Shown: positions 25,630 through 34,426, counted from the first letter of the stretch. The stretch: DNA of 64,000 nucleotides from Desulfoluna sp942491485 (GCA_942491485.1 CALOAX010000013.1:248001-312000), one strand, 5' to 3'. Program-made: numbers and translations. The notes: a model not told the origin generated them from the sequence alone.

Positions 25630-26934
25630 CTACCTCCCTCTTCCCATCTCTTTCGACCGTTTGCAGACCCCGTCCACCTCTTCCATGGAACGATCGTAGA
25701 GGCGGCCATAGAGGAAAAGGGTGATGCCTTTTCCAGCGGTGCGCCAGCCAAGGCCTGCAGCCACTTTAAAAAGACCGCCTTTGGCGGTGATGCGATAGGC
25801 AACAAGTGGCCATTTGAGCCAACTGTAGGCTTTCTTGCCTTTGGCAAGGGCGTCTTTCACGCGGTTGGGAATGGTTTCATCTGCAAAACGGCGGGCGGAT
25901 TCCAGGGTATCCAGGCGAACCCGGTAAAGGCGCCCTGCCACGGGGATCTCTTCGCCTTTGCCGATATCGGCCAGAAGGTGGCGGGTGCGCTCCAGGATGG
26001 GGCCGATGCGGGTTTCGTCCAGAGGGTTTTCGGCTTCAGGGAAATGGCCTTGGGCGATGATCTCAGCGGACTCCACCACCGTGTCTCGAAAGGTCTTCAA
26101 GTCTGGTGTGGCGTGCAGAAAAGCGGAAAGACCTGTGATGCGCTTTCGGAGCGGGGCAAGGGCGGGATCCATGGACGCAGGGGGCGCAGCATCCAAGCCC
26201 TCCAGCTCTTCAAGGGCTTCCTCAACAGACTGGACATTTTCTTCCTCTGCCATGGCATCATCTTCCACCAGCGCTGCCCCATAGAGCTCCAGGGCGGTGC
26301 GGCCCACAAAGAGTTGAAGGTCCACCAAAAGGCATTTACCCAGGACCATGATGGAGAGATTGCTTGAGAGATAGATGAGCCACGAGACCGGATCGGGTAT
26401 CAGAAGAAGACGGAGCACATTCATACCGGAGATCCATTTCCTGAATCGGAGGTACCAGCGCACCGGAGGAAAGGCTGAGATCCTTTGAAAACGCCGGGCG
26501 TTTGTCTTAACGGTGGCAATGCGGACCCTTCGAAGGCGCTTCACACCCGGTCTCTCCAGGACCTTTTCAAACCGATCGATGGATCGATTCAGGGTCCGGA
26601 TGAGATGGCCGATGGAGACCTTCAGTTCCGGCCGCGTCGATTCGGGGTGGAAGGCCATGGCCACCGAGGTCAGGTAGTCGTGAAGCCCCTCAAGGGTTGG
26701 TAAATCCGGATAAGGGGAGTGTAAGATGGACTCACAACGGGAGACCACCTCTAAAATGGCTGCGGCTTCCTCATCAGGGGCTGCCTTGGCCCTTGTCTTT
26801 AAATCACGAATTTCACGGGTCAGGGAAAAAGCCCAGGTCACCACGCGAAGGGCCCGAACGACAACAACAACCAACACCGGCGTCAGAATCACAAAGAGCC
26901 AGAGATACCACTCTGTAAAAAGGGGGAATGTCAT
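25630..26934 (-). CDS. Unrecognised membrane-anchored protein
   Basis: A 434-residue protein I cannot place in a family. It starts with a hydrophobic segment (about residues 5-27, YLWLFVILTPVLVVVVVRAL), followed by a helical region, a basic stretch (KRLRRVRIATVKTNARRFQR), a second hydrophobic region around LRLLLIPDPVSWLIYLSSNL, an acidic linker rich in Glu and Ala (EEENVQSVEEALEELEG), then a helical C-terminal part ending in short hydrophobic segments. Codon use looks like its neighbours, and the frame is open over its full length. It stands alone, with repeats upstream. Confidence 0.75.
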   Translation of the reverse strand: MTFPLFTEWYLWLFVILTPVLVVVVVRALRVVTWAFSLTREIRDLKTRAKAAPDEEAAAILEVVSRCESILHSPYPDLPTLEGLHDYLTSVAMAFHPESTRPELKVSIGHLIRTLNRSIDRFEKVLERPGVKRLRRVRIATVKTNARRFQRISAFPPVRWYLRFRKWISGMNVLRLLLIPDPVSWLIYLSSNLSIMVLGKCLLVDLQLFVGRTALELYGAALVEDDAMAEEENVQSVEEALEELEGLDAAPPASMDPALAPLRKRITGLSAFLHATPDLKTFRDTVVESAEIIAQGHFPEAENPLDETRIGPILERTRHLLADIGKGEEIPVAGRLYRVRLDTLESARRFADETIPNRVKDALAKGKKAYSWLKWPLVAYRITAKGGLFKVAAGLGWRTAGKGITLFLYGRLYDRSMEEVDGVCKRSKEMGRGR

Positions 26935-26990
26935 ACCTGGAAAAGATGCCTTCTATAATAAAAAAATTGGTGACTATTCAGCTCAATATT

Positions 26991-27169
26991 GCCTCCGGCG
27001 GCCCTGCCGGGGGCCAAACTTTTGAAAAGTTTTGACAAACAGGTTTTGAGGCTGATATCGGCTCATTCGCAGGTATTGATTTACCGACTGTATTCGACCT
27101 AACGAGCAAAAGGGGTTGCAACCGGAAAGTTTTTGCGGAGCTTTTTTCAAAAAGCGACCCGCCGGAGGC
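26991..27169. repeat. Full-length repeat family member R18 (179 bp, K to L type)
   Basis: It starts GCCTCCGGCGG with the K module (AAACTTTT-g-AAAAGTTT, then GACAAACAGG) and ends with the L module (CCGGAAAGTTTTTGCGGAGC, then CTTTTTTCAAAAAGCGACCC) and the box CCGCCGGAGGC. The H1-H2 half is replaced by about 70 bases of other sequence. Confidence 0.85.
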
Positions 27170-27211
27170 ATAGCTGAATAGTTACAAAAATTGTCACTAT
27201 TCAGCCCGAAA

Positions 27212-27258
27212 AAGCAGCTTCCGGCGGCAAAGCCACCTTGAAAGCCGGCAACGGATGC
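27212..27258. repeat. Repeat family member R19 (partial)
   Basis: A shortened left half: a degraded box (GCTTCCGGCGG), a collapsed H1 (CAAAGCCACCTTG) and CGGATGC from an H2 arm. Confidence 0.6.
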
Positions 27259-27611
27259 ATTTTCCCCCTCGCCTATAGGGTCCAACAACACCCACAAGTC
27301 ATTTTTGGCAACAGAGGCGTCATCAAACCAGTGAGTGGCGTACGGAGCCATCATAAGACAATGTGGAAAAAGGGACAATGGAGACCGAGAGTGGACCGAT
27401 ACACCCAAAAAGTTATGAACAATCCAGAGGTTCTCCCTGCTTTTGCCTCAATAGTTTTCAACAATAGGGCCACACAGACAGCCCAACACAACAATTACCC
27501 GCCACACGCCGACACAACAACCCATATCACCCACCCCACCACCGAAATAAGCACACCTTTAAAGACAATAACCCCGTTTATACACCATTATAAGCAGACA
27601 ACACGCCCTTA
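27259..27611. other. A/C-rich intergenic tract
   Basis: No credible gene. Bases 27465-27600 are A/C-rich like the tracts near 1.8 and 7.3 kb. DnaA-box-like motifs lie at 27362-27463. Confidence 0.55.
27362..27463. promoter_or_regulatory. DnaA-box-like cluster
   Basis: TGTGGAAAA (27362-27370), TTATGAACA (27413-27421, within the shared core AGTTATGAACAAT) and TTTTCAACA (27455-27463). The preceding bases CACCCAAA are nearly the same as at the 48.3 kb site. Confidence 0.4.
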
Positions 27612-27851
27612 TTAACGCTTCACACAGTAATCCATGGTGTTGTCCATGGTAAGCCCCGCTTCGGCAAACTCTTCAATGTCCGTGTAGTAGTACGCCCCGG
27701 CGTCGATATCCCGTTCTTCAATAAAAGTAATCAGAGGCTTTACAACGCTCCAGTCGTTTAATAGCGGCCCGGTACCCCAGATCACGGCGGCCACAGCTCC
27801 CAGACACAGAATAAACCGGATTCCTTTGTTCAACCCACTTGTCTCGTCCAT
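27612..27851 (-). CDS. Small single-pass membrane protein
   Basis: A 79-residue protein with one hydrophobic segment (about residues 10-30, IRFILCLGAVAAVIWGTGPL) followed by a soluble acidic tail with paired tyrosines and a C-terminal Cys. GGAGGGG lies seven bases before the ATG at 27851, which supports translation. I do not recognise the family. The tail faces the periplasm if the positive-inside rule holds. Confidence 0.6.
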   Translation of the reverse strand: MDETSGLNKGIRFILCLGAVAAVIWGTGPLLNDWSVVKPLITFIEERDIDAGAYYYTDIEEFAEAGLTMDNTMDYCVKR

Positions 27852-28018
27852 GCACCCCTCCATAATTGATAATCAGCCGCAACATGCCCTTCTTTGAGGC
27901 TTGTGTTAATCAAATTGGCTCCACAAAACACGTGTCGGTTGCGGTCATGTTTTCATCTCGTGATCTGAAAGCATCCCCCCGGTAAAGGCAATCATACGTC
28001 GAGAAATTGATATACCCT

Positions 28019-28101
28019 GCGAATGATCTCGCCCCGAGGAACGAGGGGTGAGATCATTCGCAACCTGGGGTCCAGGGGATCATCCCCTGGCCGCCGGAGG
28101 C
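28019..28101. repeat. Repeat family member R20 (H2-H1-box)
   Basis: The cleanest H2 in the window: twelve-base arms GCGAATGATCTC (28019-28030) and GAGATCATTCGC (28050-28061) around CCCCGAGGAACGAGGGG. H1 is CCAGGGG-atcat-CCCCTGG, and the box CCGCCGGAGGC ends seven bases before the stop codon of the leftward YeiH-type gene. Confidence 0.9.
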
Positions 28102-28107
28102 TCTTTT

Positions 28108-29844
28108 TTAAATCTTCGCCGTGATATCGGGGAAGACCAGATAGAACATGATGTAGGCCATGGTCAAGGTGAGAAGCAGGTTGAGGCTCTGTCCGCACAC
28201 ATAGAGAATAAAGGGCTTTCCACCCTTGAAGTACTCTTTCAGTTCACGAAAGTTGGTGGCCAGGCCGATGCTGGTAAACGCCAGGCAGAAGAACCAACCG
28301 CGTAAAATCTTAGAGAGCCCCCGGATGGCCCCCTGGTCGATGACCACATAGGCCACATCTTTTCCAACCGCCTGGTAGATGGCGGAAAAGACAATGGAGG
28401 CGATGATAAACCCGATGACAAACTTGGGAAACCGGTGCCAGATTTCAATGAGCCCCACATGATTGCCCTCGGCTGCCTCCACCTTGGTGACCCAGTAAAG
28501 GGCCACGCAGAAGGCAATGACGCCGATGAGCACGTTTTGAATCATCTTGATGGTGGCGGCCACATAAAGGGCCCGCTCAGAAAGAAACGCACCGGCTGCG
28601 GCCACGGCACCGGTGGCGTCGATGGTTCCACCCATCCAGGCACCGCCCAGAACATGGGGTATGCCTGCGGCCTTGATGACAATGGGCATCACCACCATCA
28701 TCACGGAGGTAAAGACCAGGGAGAGTCCCACGGCCAGGGTGAGCTCCTCTTTCTTGGCCTTACAGGCAGCTGCTGTTGCGATGGCGGCAGAGACACCGCA
28801 GACGCTCATGTCAGCTGAAATGGTCATGTTGAGGGTCTTGGAGGGCATTTTGAGAACCTTCTGCCCGAAAAGATAGGTGGTCACGAGAACAATGGGGGTC
28901 ACCACCCAGGCCACGAAGATACCGGGGATGCCGATGGAGAGAATCTTGCCGAAGAGAATTTCGGCACCGAGAAGGACGAGGCCGGTTTTGATGTAGTATT
29001 CGGTCTGGACGGCTGGTTTCACCCATTCGGGGGTGCCGATGGTGTTGCTGATGATAAGACCAAAGACAATGGCCCAGGCAGCGTAGCCGATGCCATACTG
29101 CTTCATGGTGCCGTTGCCGGCAGCCACATAGGCCAGGGTCGCCACGATAAACACCACCACAAAGCCTGCGGCAAATTTTCCGAAGCTGCCCCCCATCACC
29201 GAGTACCCAACACCAAAGAAAATAATCAACAACACCATGAACAGGCCAAGCCATGGAAGCTGGTTGTACCCGGATGCTTTGGTCTTCTTTTTGGCTTTGG
29301 ATGCGTTGGCCTTGGCTGCCCGCCAGGCATCGATGTCTTTTACAGCCACATCGTTTTTCGCCACGTCGGCAAACCCGGCAAGTGAGGCCGCATTTTCTGT
29401 CGCTACTGCGGTTGCCATCGCGGCCTTTTCAGAGGCCGCAGCCTTGGTGTATTTCGCCATGGCCTTGTCAGCCTTGGCTTTGGCGGTGGCATCCGACATC
29501 ACAAAGGCGTCCAACGGATTTACTTTCCACCCTTTTGGCTTGGAGGAGACCTTACTAATCCATTTGCCCTCGGGGGATGAAGAGGCTTTCAGTTTCTTTT
29601 TGGCATCCAGCGCTTTGTACCAGGCTATGGTTTTGAACGGAGCCCGGTCCGACTCCATTTCAAGGGTGGTGTTGGCTTTGCCTATTGACTGCTTTACCTC
29701 TCCGGTGGCCTTGGGAAAAAAGATAAGCATCCCCAAGATCAACACGAAGAACCCCAGCCAAATGGCCCAGTAATCTTCTTTTGTCCAGAGATCTGAAAAT
29801 TTGCTGGCCCCCTTGTCCTCCACAATATCGCGTTCGTTTCCCAT
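28108..29844 (-). CDS. YeiH-family (UPF0324) putative sulfate exporter with extra domain
   Basis: A 578-residue inner-membrane protein. The C-terminal part has about ten transmembrane helices and YeiH/UPF0324 motifs such as YYIKTGLVLLGAEILFGKI, MTISADMSVCGVSAAIA and GGTIDATGAVAAAG. The N-terminal part is unusual: one membrane helix (about 24-43), then some 140 residues very rich in Ala and Lys (MSDATAKAKADKAMAKYTKA and similar), then a second helix. The start at 29844 has GGGAGCAGG upstream. The family is annotated as sulfate or sulfonate exporters on weak evidence. In a sulfate reducer a role in sulfate or sulfite movement fits. A MarR-type gene lies upstream on the same strand. Confidence 0.85.
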   Translation of the reverse strand: MGNERDIVEDKGASKFSDLWTKEDYWAIWLGFFVLILGMLIFFPKATGEVKQSIGKANTTLEMESDRAPFKTIAWYKALDAKKKLKASSSPEGKWISKVSSKPKGWKVNPLDAFVMSDATAKAKADKAMAKYTKAAASEKAAMATAVATENAASLAGFADVAKNDVAVKDIDAWRAAKANASKAKKKTKASGYNQLPWLGLFMVLLIIFFGVGYSVMGGSFGKFAAGFVVVFIVATLAYVAAGNGTMKQYGIGYAAWAIVFGLIISNTIGTPEWVKPAVQTEYYIKTGLVLLGAEILFGKILSIGIPGIFVAWVVTPIVLVTTYLFGQKVLKMPSKTLNMTISADMSVCGVSAAIATAAACKAKKEELTLAVGLSLVFTSVMMVVMPIVIKAAGIPHVLGGAWMGGTIDATGAVAAAGAFLSERALYVAATIKMIQNVLIGVIAFCVALYWVTKVEAAEGNHVGLIEIWHRFPKFVIGFIIASIVFSAIYQAVGKDVAYVVIDQGAIRGLSKILRGWFFCLAFTSIGLATNFRELKEYFKGGKPFILYVCGQSLNLLLTLTMAYIMFYLVFPDITAKI

Positions 29845-30001
29845 ACCTGCTCCCTTTCCTTTCGGAGGCCCCGTGCATACCGCGAGCCCCCACATGGTTG
29901 GATTATGGCTTGACGAGTGACGATTTGGCCCTTCACAAACAGGTACTTCTTTGTGTGTCGTATGTTTAAACAAAACAACACATGCACACCACTACAATTA
30001 C

Positions 30002-30017
30002 TACCTTATTATAGGTA
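30002..30017. promoter_or_regulatory. Imperfect palindrome upstream of the YeiH gene
   Basis: TACCT-TATTAT-AGGTA in an AT-rich stretch 158 bases before the YeiH start. It could be an operator for the adjacent MarR-type protein; support is only the symmetry and position. Confidence 0.3.
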
Positions 30018-30094
30018 AATCAATATGTTATTTCGGAAGACATCAACGGGTAGGGGACTATGAACAGGCTGGAACCATGGCGTCATGGAACCTG

Positions 30095-30544
30095 TTACGG
30101 GAGGTCGGAGCTGGCGTGGGAGACCTTGTCGATGATGGATCCCAGAAAGCGATAGACGGTTTCCATCTCCTCGTCGGTGAACCCTTCAGCAGCCAGTGAG
30201 TTGAAGTGATCGATGATAGGAAGGGCTGCGGATGCGGTATCGACGCCTTTGGGGGAAATGTACACACGTGAGGCGCGGCCGTCCTGATCACAACTTCGCT
30301 TCTCGATGAGCCCCGCCTTTTCCATGCGGGTCACCAGGCCGGTGATGGCCGAGTTGTTGAGCCCAAGGCCTCTGCTCAGCTCTTTAAGAAGACAGCCATC
30401 CTCTTTCTGTAAGAGAAAAAGAGCCACCAGCTGGGCAGACGTAACGGACAGCTTCTCCATCAACAATGCATCGGCCCACTTCAGCAGCACATGACGGCTT
30501 CGGTTGATGAGAAAAAATATACGCTTGTCTGTGGTGGTTGTCAT
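30095..30544 (-). CDS. MarR-family transcriptional regulator
   Basis: A 149-residue regulator with the MarR winged helix: LSVTSAQLVALFLLQ, CLLKELSRGLGLNNSAITGL as recognition helix and RSCDQDGRASRVYISPKG as the wing. The second of two adjacent ATG codons (30544) is preferred because GAGG lies five bases before it. It is the last gene of a leftward row with the NifU-like gene, a second MarR gene and a membrane permease gene. It could control that operon or the YeiH-type gene downstream. Confidence 0.88.
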   Translation of the reverse strand: MTTTTDKRIFFLINRSRHVLLKWADALLMEKLSVTSAQLVALFLLQKEDGCLLKELSRGLGLNNSAITGLVTRMEKAGLIEKRSCDQDGRASRVYISPKGVDTASAALPIIDHFNSLAAEGFTDEEMETVYRFLGSIIDKVSHASSDLP

Positions 30545-30694
30545 CATGGCCTCGCCACACCTCGTGCATGCTCTTTTGCCTGCACCATTGGATTGGAAAA
30601 CGTCTCGACTGACTCTCATCATGCTGTGGAGGGACGCTTGAGGGGGCTGTGACGTGTACAAAGCCCCTTCACGCCCCACAACGTCCTTTGGCAA

Positions 30695-31117
30695 TCAGCG
30701 GCTGTAGGTCTTTTTCCAGCCGTTGCGGGTTTTCTGCCGGTGATCGTTCAGAGCCAGAAAAAAAGCCCCGACAGAGAGTTCTGCGCAGTGAAAGTGATCC
30801 TCTTCCAGGGTTTTGAGGTAGGCGGCCACCTTCTCAGGCGTCACGTCCCAGGCCTCTTCCACGGTTTTCCCTTCGGTCATGGTGGCCACGGTGTTGGCAC
30901 ATGCGACGGTGTTGAGGCAGCCGTCAATCTGAATGGAGACGTGCTTGATGGTCTCGCCGTCGATGGTCAAGAAGATCTCCACCGTGTCCCCGCAATCCCC
31001 CACTCGCTTGCCGTAGCCATCCGGATTTTCCACCCGTTCCAACCTCTCGTAGCTGTAGGCCATTTCAATAAACTCGTCGGAATGGTGTTCCAGAAAATTC
31101 TGCTCGTGATGATCCAT
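30695..31117 (-). CDS. IscU/NifU-like Fe-S scaffold-related protein
   Basis: A 140-residue protein of the NifU N-terminal/IscU fold. The three conserved cysteines are present in GDCGDTVEIFL, DGCLNTVACANTV and HCAELSV. Instead of the usual cysteine-rich LPPVK surface it has a longer helical end, so it belongs to a divergent branch whose scaffold role is unproven. The start is three bases after the stop of the upstream MarR gene, so the two are translationally coupled. That pairing suggests metal- or Fe-S-linked regulation. Confidence 0.82.
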   Translation of the reverse strand: MDHHEQNFLEHHSDEFIEMAYSYERLERVENPDGYGKRVGDCGDTVEIFLTIDGETIKHVSIQIDGCLNTVACANTVATMTEGKTVEEAWDVTPEKVAAYLKTLEEDHFHCAELSVGAFFLALNDHRQKTRNGWKKTYSR

Positions 31118-31119
31118 GC

Positions 31120-31533
31120 TTAAAATACTCCGTTGACCTTTGATAATATCCTTGAAAAAAGAGCCATCTCCTCTTCAGACAGGATTGTTGCCATCTCTTC
31201 GGTGAGGCCCACATGAAACTCATGGTGGCGCCGGAACAACGCCTCCCCTTTGTCCGTCAGGACAATCACATAGGACCGGCGATCCTTCTCATTGGCTTCC
31301 CGCCGGAGGTACCCCTCCTTTTCCAGGCGGTCCACCGTCACCGTCACCGTGCCCGTGGTGACCCCTTTTTTTTCGGCGAGCTCCCTCATGCGGAGACGCC
31401 CCTCATGCCCAACGATCTCGATGGTATGCATCTGAGATGGGGTAAGCCCACTCCCCTTGACCACCGAGTTTTCCCAGGAGGAGATCTTCTCGTAAAACTC
31501 AACAATCTGACGGGCAAGCTCTCTGACCTTCAC
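31120..31533 (-). CDS. MarR-family transcriptional regulator (GTG start)
   Basis: A 137-residue MarR protein: SGLTPSQMHTIEIVGHEG, RMRELAEKKGVTTGTVTVTV as the DNA-reading helix, and the wing ANEKDRRSYVIVLTDKG. The start is a GTG at 31533, chosen because GAGGAG lies exactly six bases upstream; the longer frame to 31755 reads into the upstream gene and has no site. It is coupled to the NifU-like gene and preceded by a permease gene with a histidine-rich loop. The tandem palindrome at 32425-32459 ahead of the operon is the kind of site that MarR proteins bind. Confidence 0.88.
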   Translation of the reverse strand: MKVRELARQIVEFYEKISSWENSVVKGSGLTPSQMHTIEIVGHEGRLRMRELAEKKGVTTGTVTVTVDRLEKEGYLRREANEKDRRSYVIVLTDKGEALFRRHHEFHVGLTEEMATILSEEEMALFSRILSKVNGVF

Positions 31534-31628
31534 CGGCGACTCCTCAAAGGGGTATATAGCCGACGATACGGCCACGTGTTGCTGCGCAATCACCCAAGAC
31601 AAGGTCCAAGCCCAATACAGCCCGTCCC

Positions 31629-32330
31629 CTAATGCGATGCGAAAAGTGAATAGAGACCGAAAAAGAGGGTAATCAGCCCGGCCACACGCATGGTAATTCT
31701 CTCCACATGTTCTCCGCCAAGGGACGTAACCAACCGATTTACCCTGTATATACAAAAGATAACGGCACCCACGGCGACACCCGTTGCAATAGCATATATG
31801 AAGAAAACTGCAATGGATTTTATATGGCTCCCCGACTCAAGGGCGTATTTATACATCACTGCCACGGTGGGACACGGGACAATCATGTTGACAAACCCGA
31901 TGGCAAAAAGGGCTCCGGCTGTTTTCCTGCCAAGCCACCCGTTGCGCGCGGAAGCCCCATGGTCATGGGAGCCACAACCACAATCGTCGTGGCTGTGATG
32001 ATGATCGTGGTGATGAAGCAACGCGGGCTTTATCACAAGCACGGCCCCGATCCCCACGATGATTAGAGCCGTTGCCGTATCCACAACCGTCAACCAGGAG
32101 GCGGGAATCATCGTAGAGACCCCTCCCAGGGTCGCTCCCAGGGCAAGGCAGGCCGTGGTGGTTCCACCCACAAAAGCAAGGGTAAGCACTGTCACACGGG
32201 TCCCTTTTTTTTCTCCCACCACAAAGGGAGCCAGAACCAACCAGGAATGACCACAAGGATTGATGCCATGAACAATGCCTAGAAGGGCACAACTTTGAAG
32301 GGCCACAAGAAAAATTGAATCAAAAGGCAT
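31629..32330 (-). CDS. UreH/DsbD-type permease with His-rich loop, probable metal transporter
   Basis: A 233-residue inner-membrane protein with about six helices in two halves. Each half carries a Pro-Cys motif (HGINPCGHSW near residue 20 and VNMIVPCPTVAV near 145), as in the UreH/DsbD_2 branch. Between them is a histidine- and cysteine-rich loop (HHHDHHHSHDDCGCGSHDHG) typical of nickel, cobalt or zinc handling. The start at 32330 has GGAG eight bases upstream. It heads a leftward operon with a MarR regulator, a NifU-like protein and a second MarR regulator, which points to metal homeostasis. A sulfite or thiol function cannot be excluded. Confidence 0.75.
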   Translation of the reverse strand: MPFDSIFLVALQSCALLGIVHGINPCGHSWLVLAPFVVGEKKGTRVTVLTLAFVGGTTTACLALGATLGGVSTMIPASWLTVVDTATALIIVGIGAVLVIKPALLHHHDHHHSHDDCGCGSHDHGASARNGWLGRKTAGALFAIGFVNMIVPCPTVAVMYKYALESGSHIKSIAVFFIYAIATGVAVGAVIFCIYRVNRLVTSLGGEHVERITMRVAGLITLFFGLYSLFASH

Positions 32331-32424
32331 AAGAAACACTCCGTACCTGAACCAGGTGAGATAAAAAACATAGCTGATGGTCAGCTTTTGCAAAAGTGAT
32401 GATGTCGGCTCTTATGCCACAACA

Positions 32425-32459
32425 TAGTTTGAATATCAAATTATTTGATTATCAAACTA
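32425..32459. promoter_or_regulatory. Tandem palindromic operator (MarR type)
   Basis: Two adjacent 13-bp palindromes, TTTGA-ATA-TCAAA (32428-32440) and TTTGA-TTA-TCAAA (32445-32457), inside an outer TAGTTTGA ... TCAAACTA. It lies 95 bases before the permease start in an AT-rich promoter-like region. TTGATNATCAA-like sites are common for MarR proteins. Confidence 0.7.
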
Positions 32460-32657
32460 TTATCACCCCACGTCACCTCTCCGGTCGGCGGCCTTTTTCA
32501 ATTGATCAATCCTTGCCGTGGCGTTAAAATAACCGCCGGTGTATCTCAGTTTTCGTCGTACACCGGATCACCCTAAACAATCCATGGGGCCTTCGATGAC
32601 GATGACTGAATCCAGGAGACAGCCCCCATCCCAAAGATTTGAATACGGAGACTATCT

Positions 32658-33395
32658 TTGAAACAGCTCAGCACGTCCCTGTCCCTTCTGGTTGGCATTA
32701 TTTCACGTATTGCTTTTTCCCTGATTTTTGCCACCTGCCGCTTTGAGATCTTCGGAAAGGATACGGGAGCCGACCACAAACGGGGGCGAACCGACGGCAA
32801 CGTCCTCTACGTCACCTGGCATCAACGCCTGATTCCCTACATCTGGTACTACCGATTTAAAGAGGTGGTGGTCATGGCCAGCATGAGCCGGGACGGCGAA
32901 CTGGCCTCTCGGTATGTGACCGCCTTCGGCTGGATCTCCGTTCGGGGTTCATCCAAAAAGAGAGGCCGCGAAGCCCTCCTTGAAATGGTCCCCTACGTTC
33001 GTAAAGGACACCCTGCCGCCCTGGCCTGCGACGCCCCCACGGGACCTGCCTACATTTCTAAAATTGGTATCGTCGCCCTGGCACAGAAATCCGGCCGGCC
33101 CATCCAGGCCGGTATGTGGAGCTGCGACAACTACTGGACCTTGAGAAGCTGGGACCGTACCATCATCCCCAAACCCTTCTCACGTATTGCCCTCATGTAC
33201 GCAGAACCGATCCATGTACCGGAAGACGCCTCCAGGGAGACCTGTGAAGAGGCCCGTCAGCTGCTTGATGAGCGCCTCAACACCATGATGTACCAAGCCG
33301 ATCGCTTCTTTGAGTCCGACGTTAAGGATCCCCGACACATCCCTGTTCCCTCCCCGGTCCCACGGCCAGATCCCAAGAAAGAACGCATTCGTTAA
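32658..33395 (+). CDS. DUF374 lysophospholipid acyltransferase-like protein (TTG start)
   Basis: A 245-residue membrane-associated protein of the DUF374 branch of acyltransferases. It has an N-terminal hydrophobic segment (SLSLLVGIISRIAFSLIFA), the catalytic-type VTWHQRLIPYIW (His, here HQ instead of the usual HX4D), MASMSRDGELASRY, RGSSKKRGREALLEM and ALACDAPTGPAY. Such proteins act on lipid A or phospholipid acylation; substrate unknown. The start is TTG, supported by GGAG seven bases upstream and the lack of an in-frame ATG. Confidence 0.82.
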   Translation: MKQLSTSLSLLVGIISRIAFSLIFATCRFEIFGKDTGADHKRGRTDGNVLYVTWHQRLIPYIWYYRFKEVVVMASMSRDGELASRYVTAFGWISVRGSSKKRGREALLEMVPYVRKGHPAALACDAPTGPAYISKIGIVALAQKSGRPIQAGMWSCDNYWTLRSWDRTIIPKPFSRIALMYAEPIHVPEDASRETCEEARQLLDERLNTMMYQADRFFESDVKDPRHIPVPSPVPRPDPKKERIR

Positions 33396-33618
33396 CCACC
33401 CATAAACATAATGTTAACATAGGGTTTACAGCGTTTAAATCCCGTGAGTAGCAATTGACATTGAATGTTCCCCTTGATAAGATCAGCCCCGTTTACATTT
33501 CCATGTGTGGTGATTTTAGGGGAATCACTATTGAAACCGGGACGGCCGTTCCGAAGCCAGCCAAACAGAGGTTGGCCCGCAATGGCTCCGTCATCGATTG
33601 GGCGAGGAAAGGAAAAAA

Positions 33619-34101
33619 ATGAATAAGACCCGAATTACAACTCTGCTGGCTGCTTTGGTTGTTTCTCTTGCAGCAGTTAGTCTTCTCTGGGCCGGAACCA
33701 CCGTTGAAGATACATTCGACATGAAGACCAAAGAGTACACCGAACACACGTACAACCCGGCACCGTTTACTCACAAAAAGCACGCTGAAGACTACAACAT
33801 CAGCTGCGGCGAGTGCCACCACGATGCCGATGGCAAAGCCCTGGAACTGACAATGGGCGACGACGTTCAGCGCTGCATCGAGTGCCACAAAATCCCCGGC
33901 AAGGCCCCCAAGGTCAAAAAGGGTGAAAAGAAGCTCAAAGGCGCCGAAAAGCGCCAGTACCACGCCGAAGCCCTCCATGACAACTGCATCAGTTGCCACA
34001 AGGACTTCAACAAAGATTTCAAAAAGAAGAACCCCGCCGAGAAGAAGGGACCCGCTCCCACCAGCTGCAACAAGTGCCACCCCGGTGGCAAGATCAAGTA
34101 A
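33619..34101 (+). CDS. Tetraheme cytochrome c3 (class III cytochrome c)
   Basis: A 160-residue periplasmic cytochrome. A signal peptide (NKTRITTLLAALVVSLAAVS, cleaved after LWAG) is followed by four haem-binding motifs, CGECH, CIECH, CISCH and CNKCH, and early histidines in FTHKKH that fit the bis-His ligation of cytochrome c3. It carries electrons between periplasmic hydrogenases or formate dehydrogenases and membrane complexes in sulfate reducers. The AAAGGA site and the signal peptide set the start at 33619. A strong terminator follows, so it is a single-gene unit. Confidence 0.93.
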   Translation: MNKTRITTLLAALVVSLAAVSLLWAGTTVEDTFDMKTKEYTEHTYNPAPFTHKKHAEDYNISCGECHHDADGKALELTMGDDVQRCIECHKIPGKAPKVKKGEKKLKGAEKRQYHAEALHDNCISCHKDFNKDFKKKNPAEKKGPAPTSCNKCHPGGKIK

Positions 34102-34131
34102 GCTGATCTTCTGAAAAGAGACGATCGTATG

Positions 34132-34169
34132 AAAGGCGCTTTCCTTATGAAGGAAAGCGCCTTTTTTTA
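34132..34169 (+). terminator. Rho-independent terminator after cytochrome c3
   Basis: A 15-base stem (AAAGGCGCTTTCCTT and its complement around ATG) followed by a run of seven T. Confidence 0.92.
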
Positions 34170-34172
34170 TAT

Positions 34173-34333
34173 GCCTCCGGCGGCCCTGCCGGGGGCCACA
34201 CGTTTGAACAGTTTGACAAACAGGGTTTTACACATGATTCCAGTTCAACATGGAATCAACGACGAATGTGATTTGCTCCGAGGAACGAGGGGCGAAGCGC
34301 ATTCGCAACCAGCTTTCGAGGTAGCACACCTCG
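34173..34333. repeat. Repeat family member R21 (161 bp, right end lost)
   Basis: Box GCCTCCGGCGG, K side GCCCTGCCGGGGGCCA, H2 with arms CGAATG/CATTCG around CTCCGAGGAACGAGGGG, and H1 CGAGGTAGCACACCTCG. The last box is replaced by unrelated sequence. Confidence 0.85.
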
Positions 34334-34426
34334 TTTTTTATGGCGACCCTGTTGCGGTTGGTGTATGTGTGACGTTGCGCTGCCTGCCCTCAGCAGACAT
34401 GACTCTTCACTTCACACAGGCACCCC

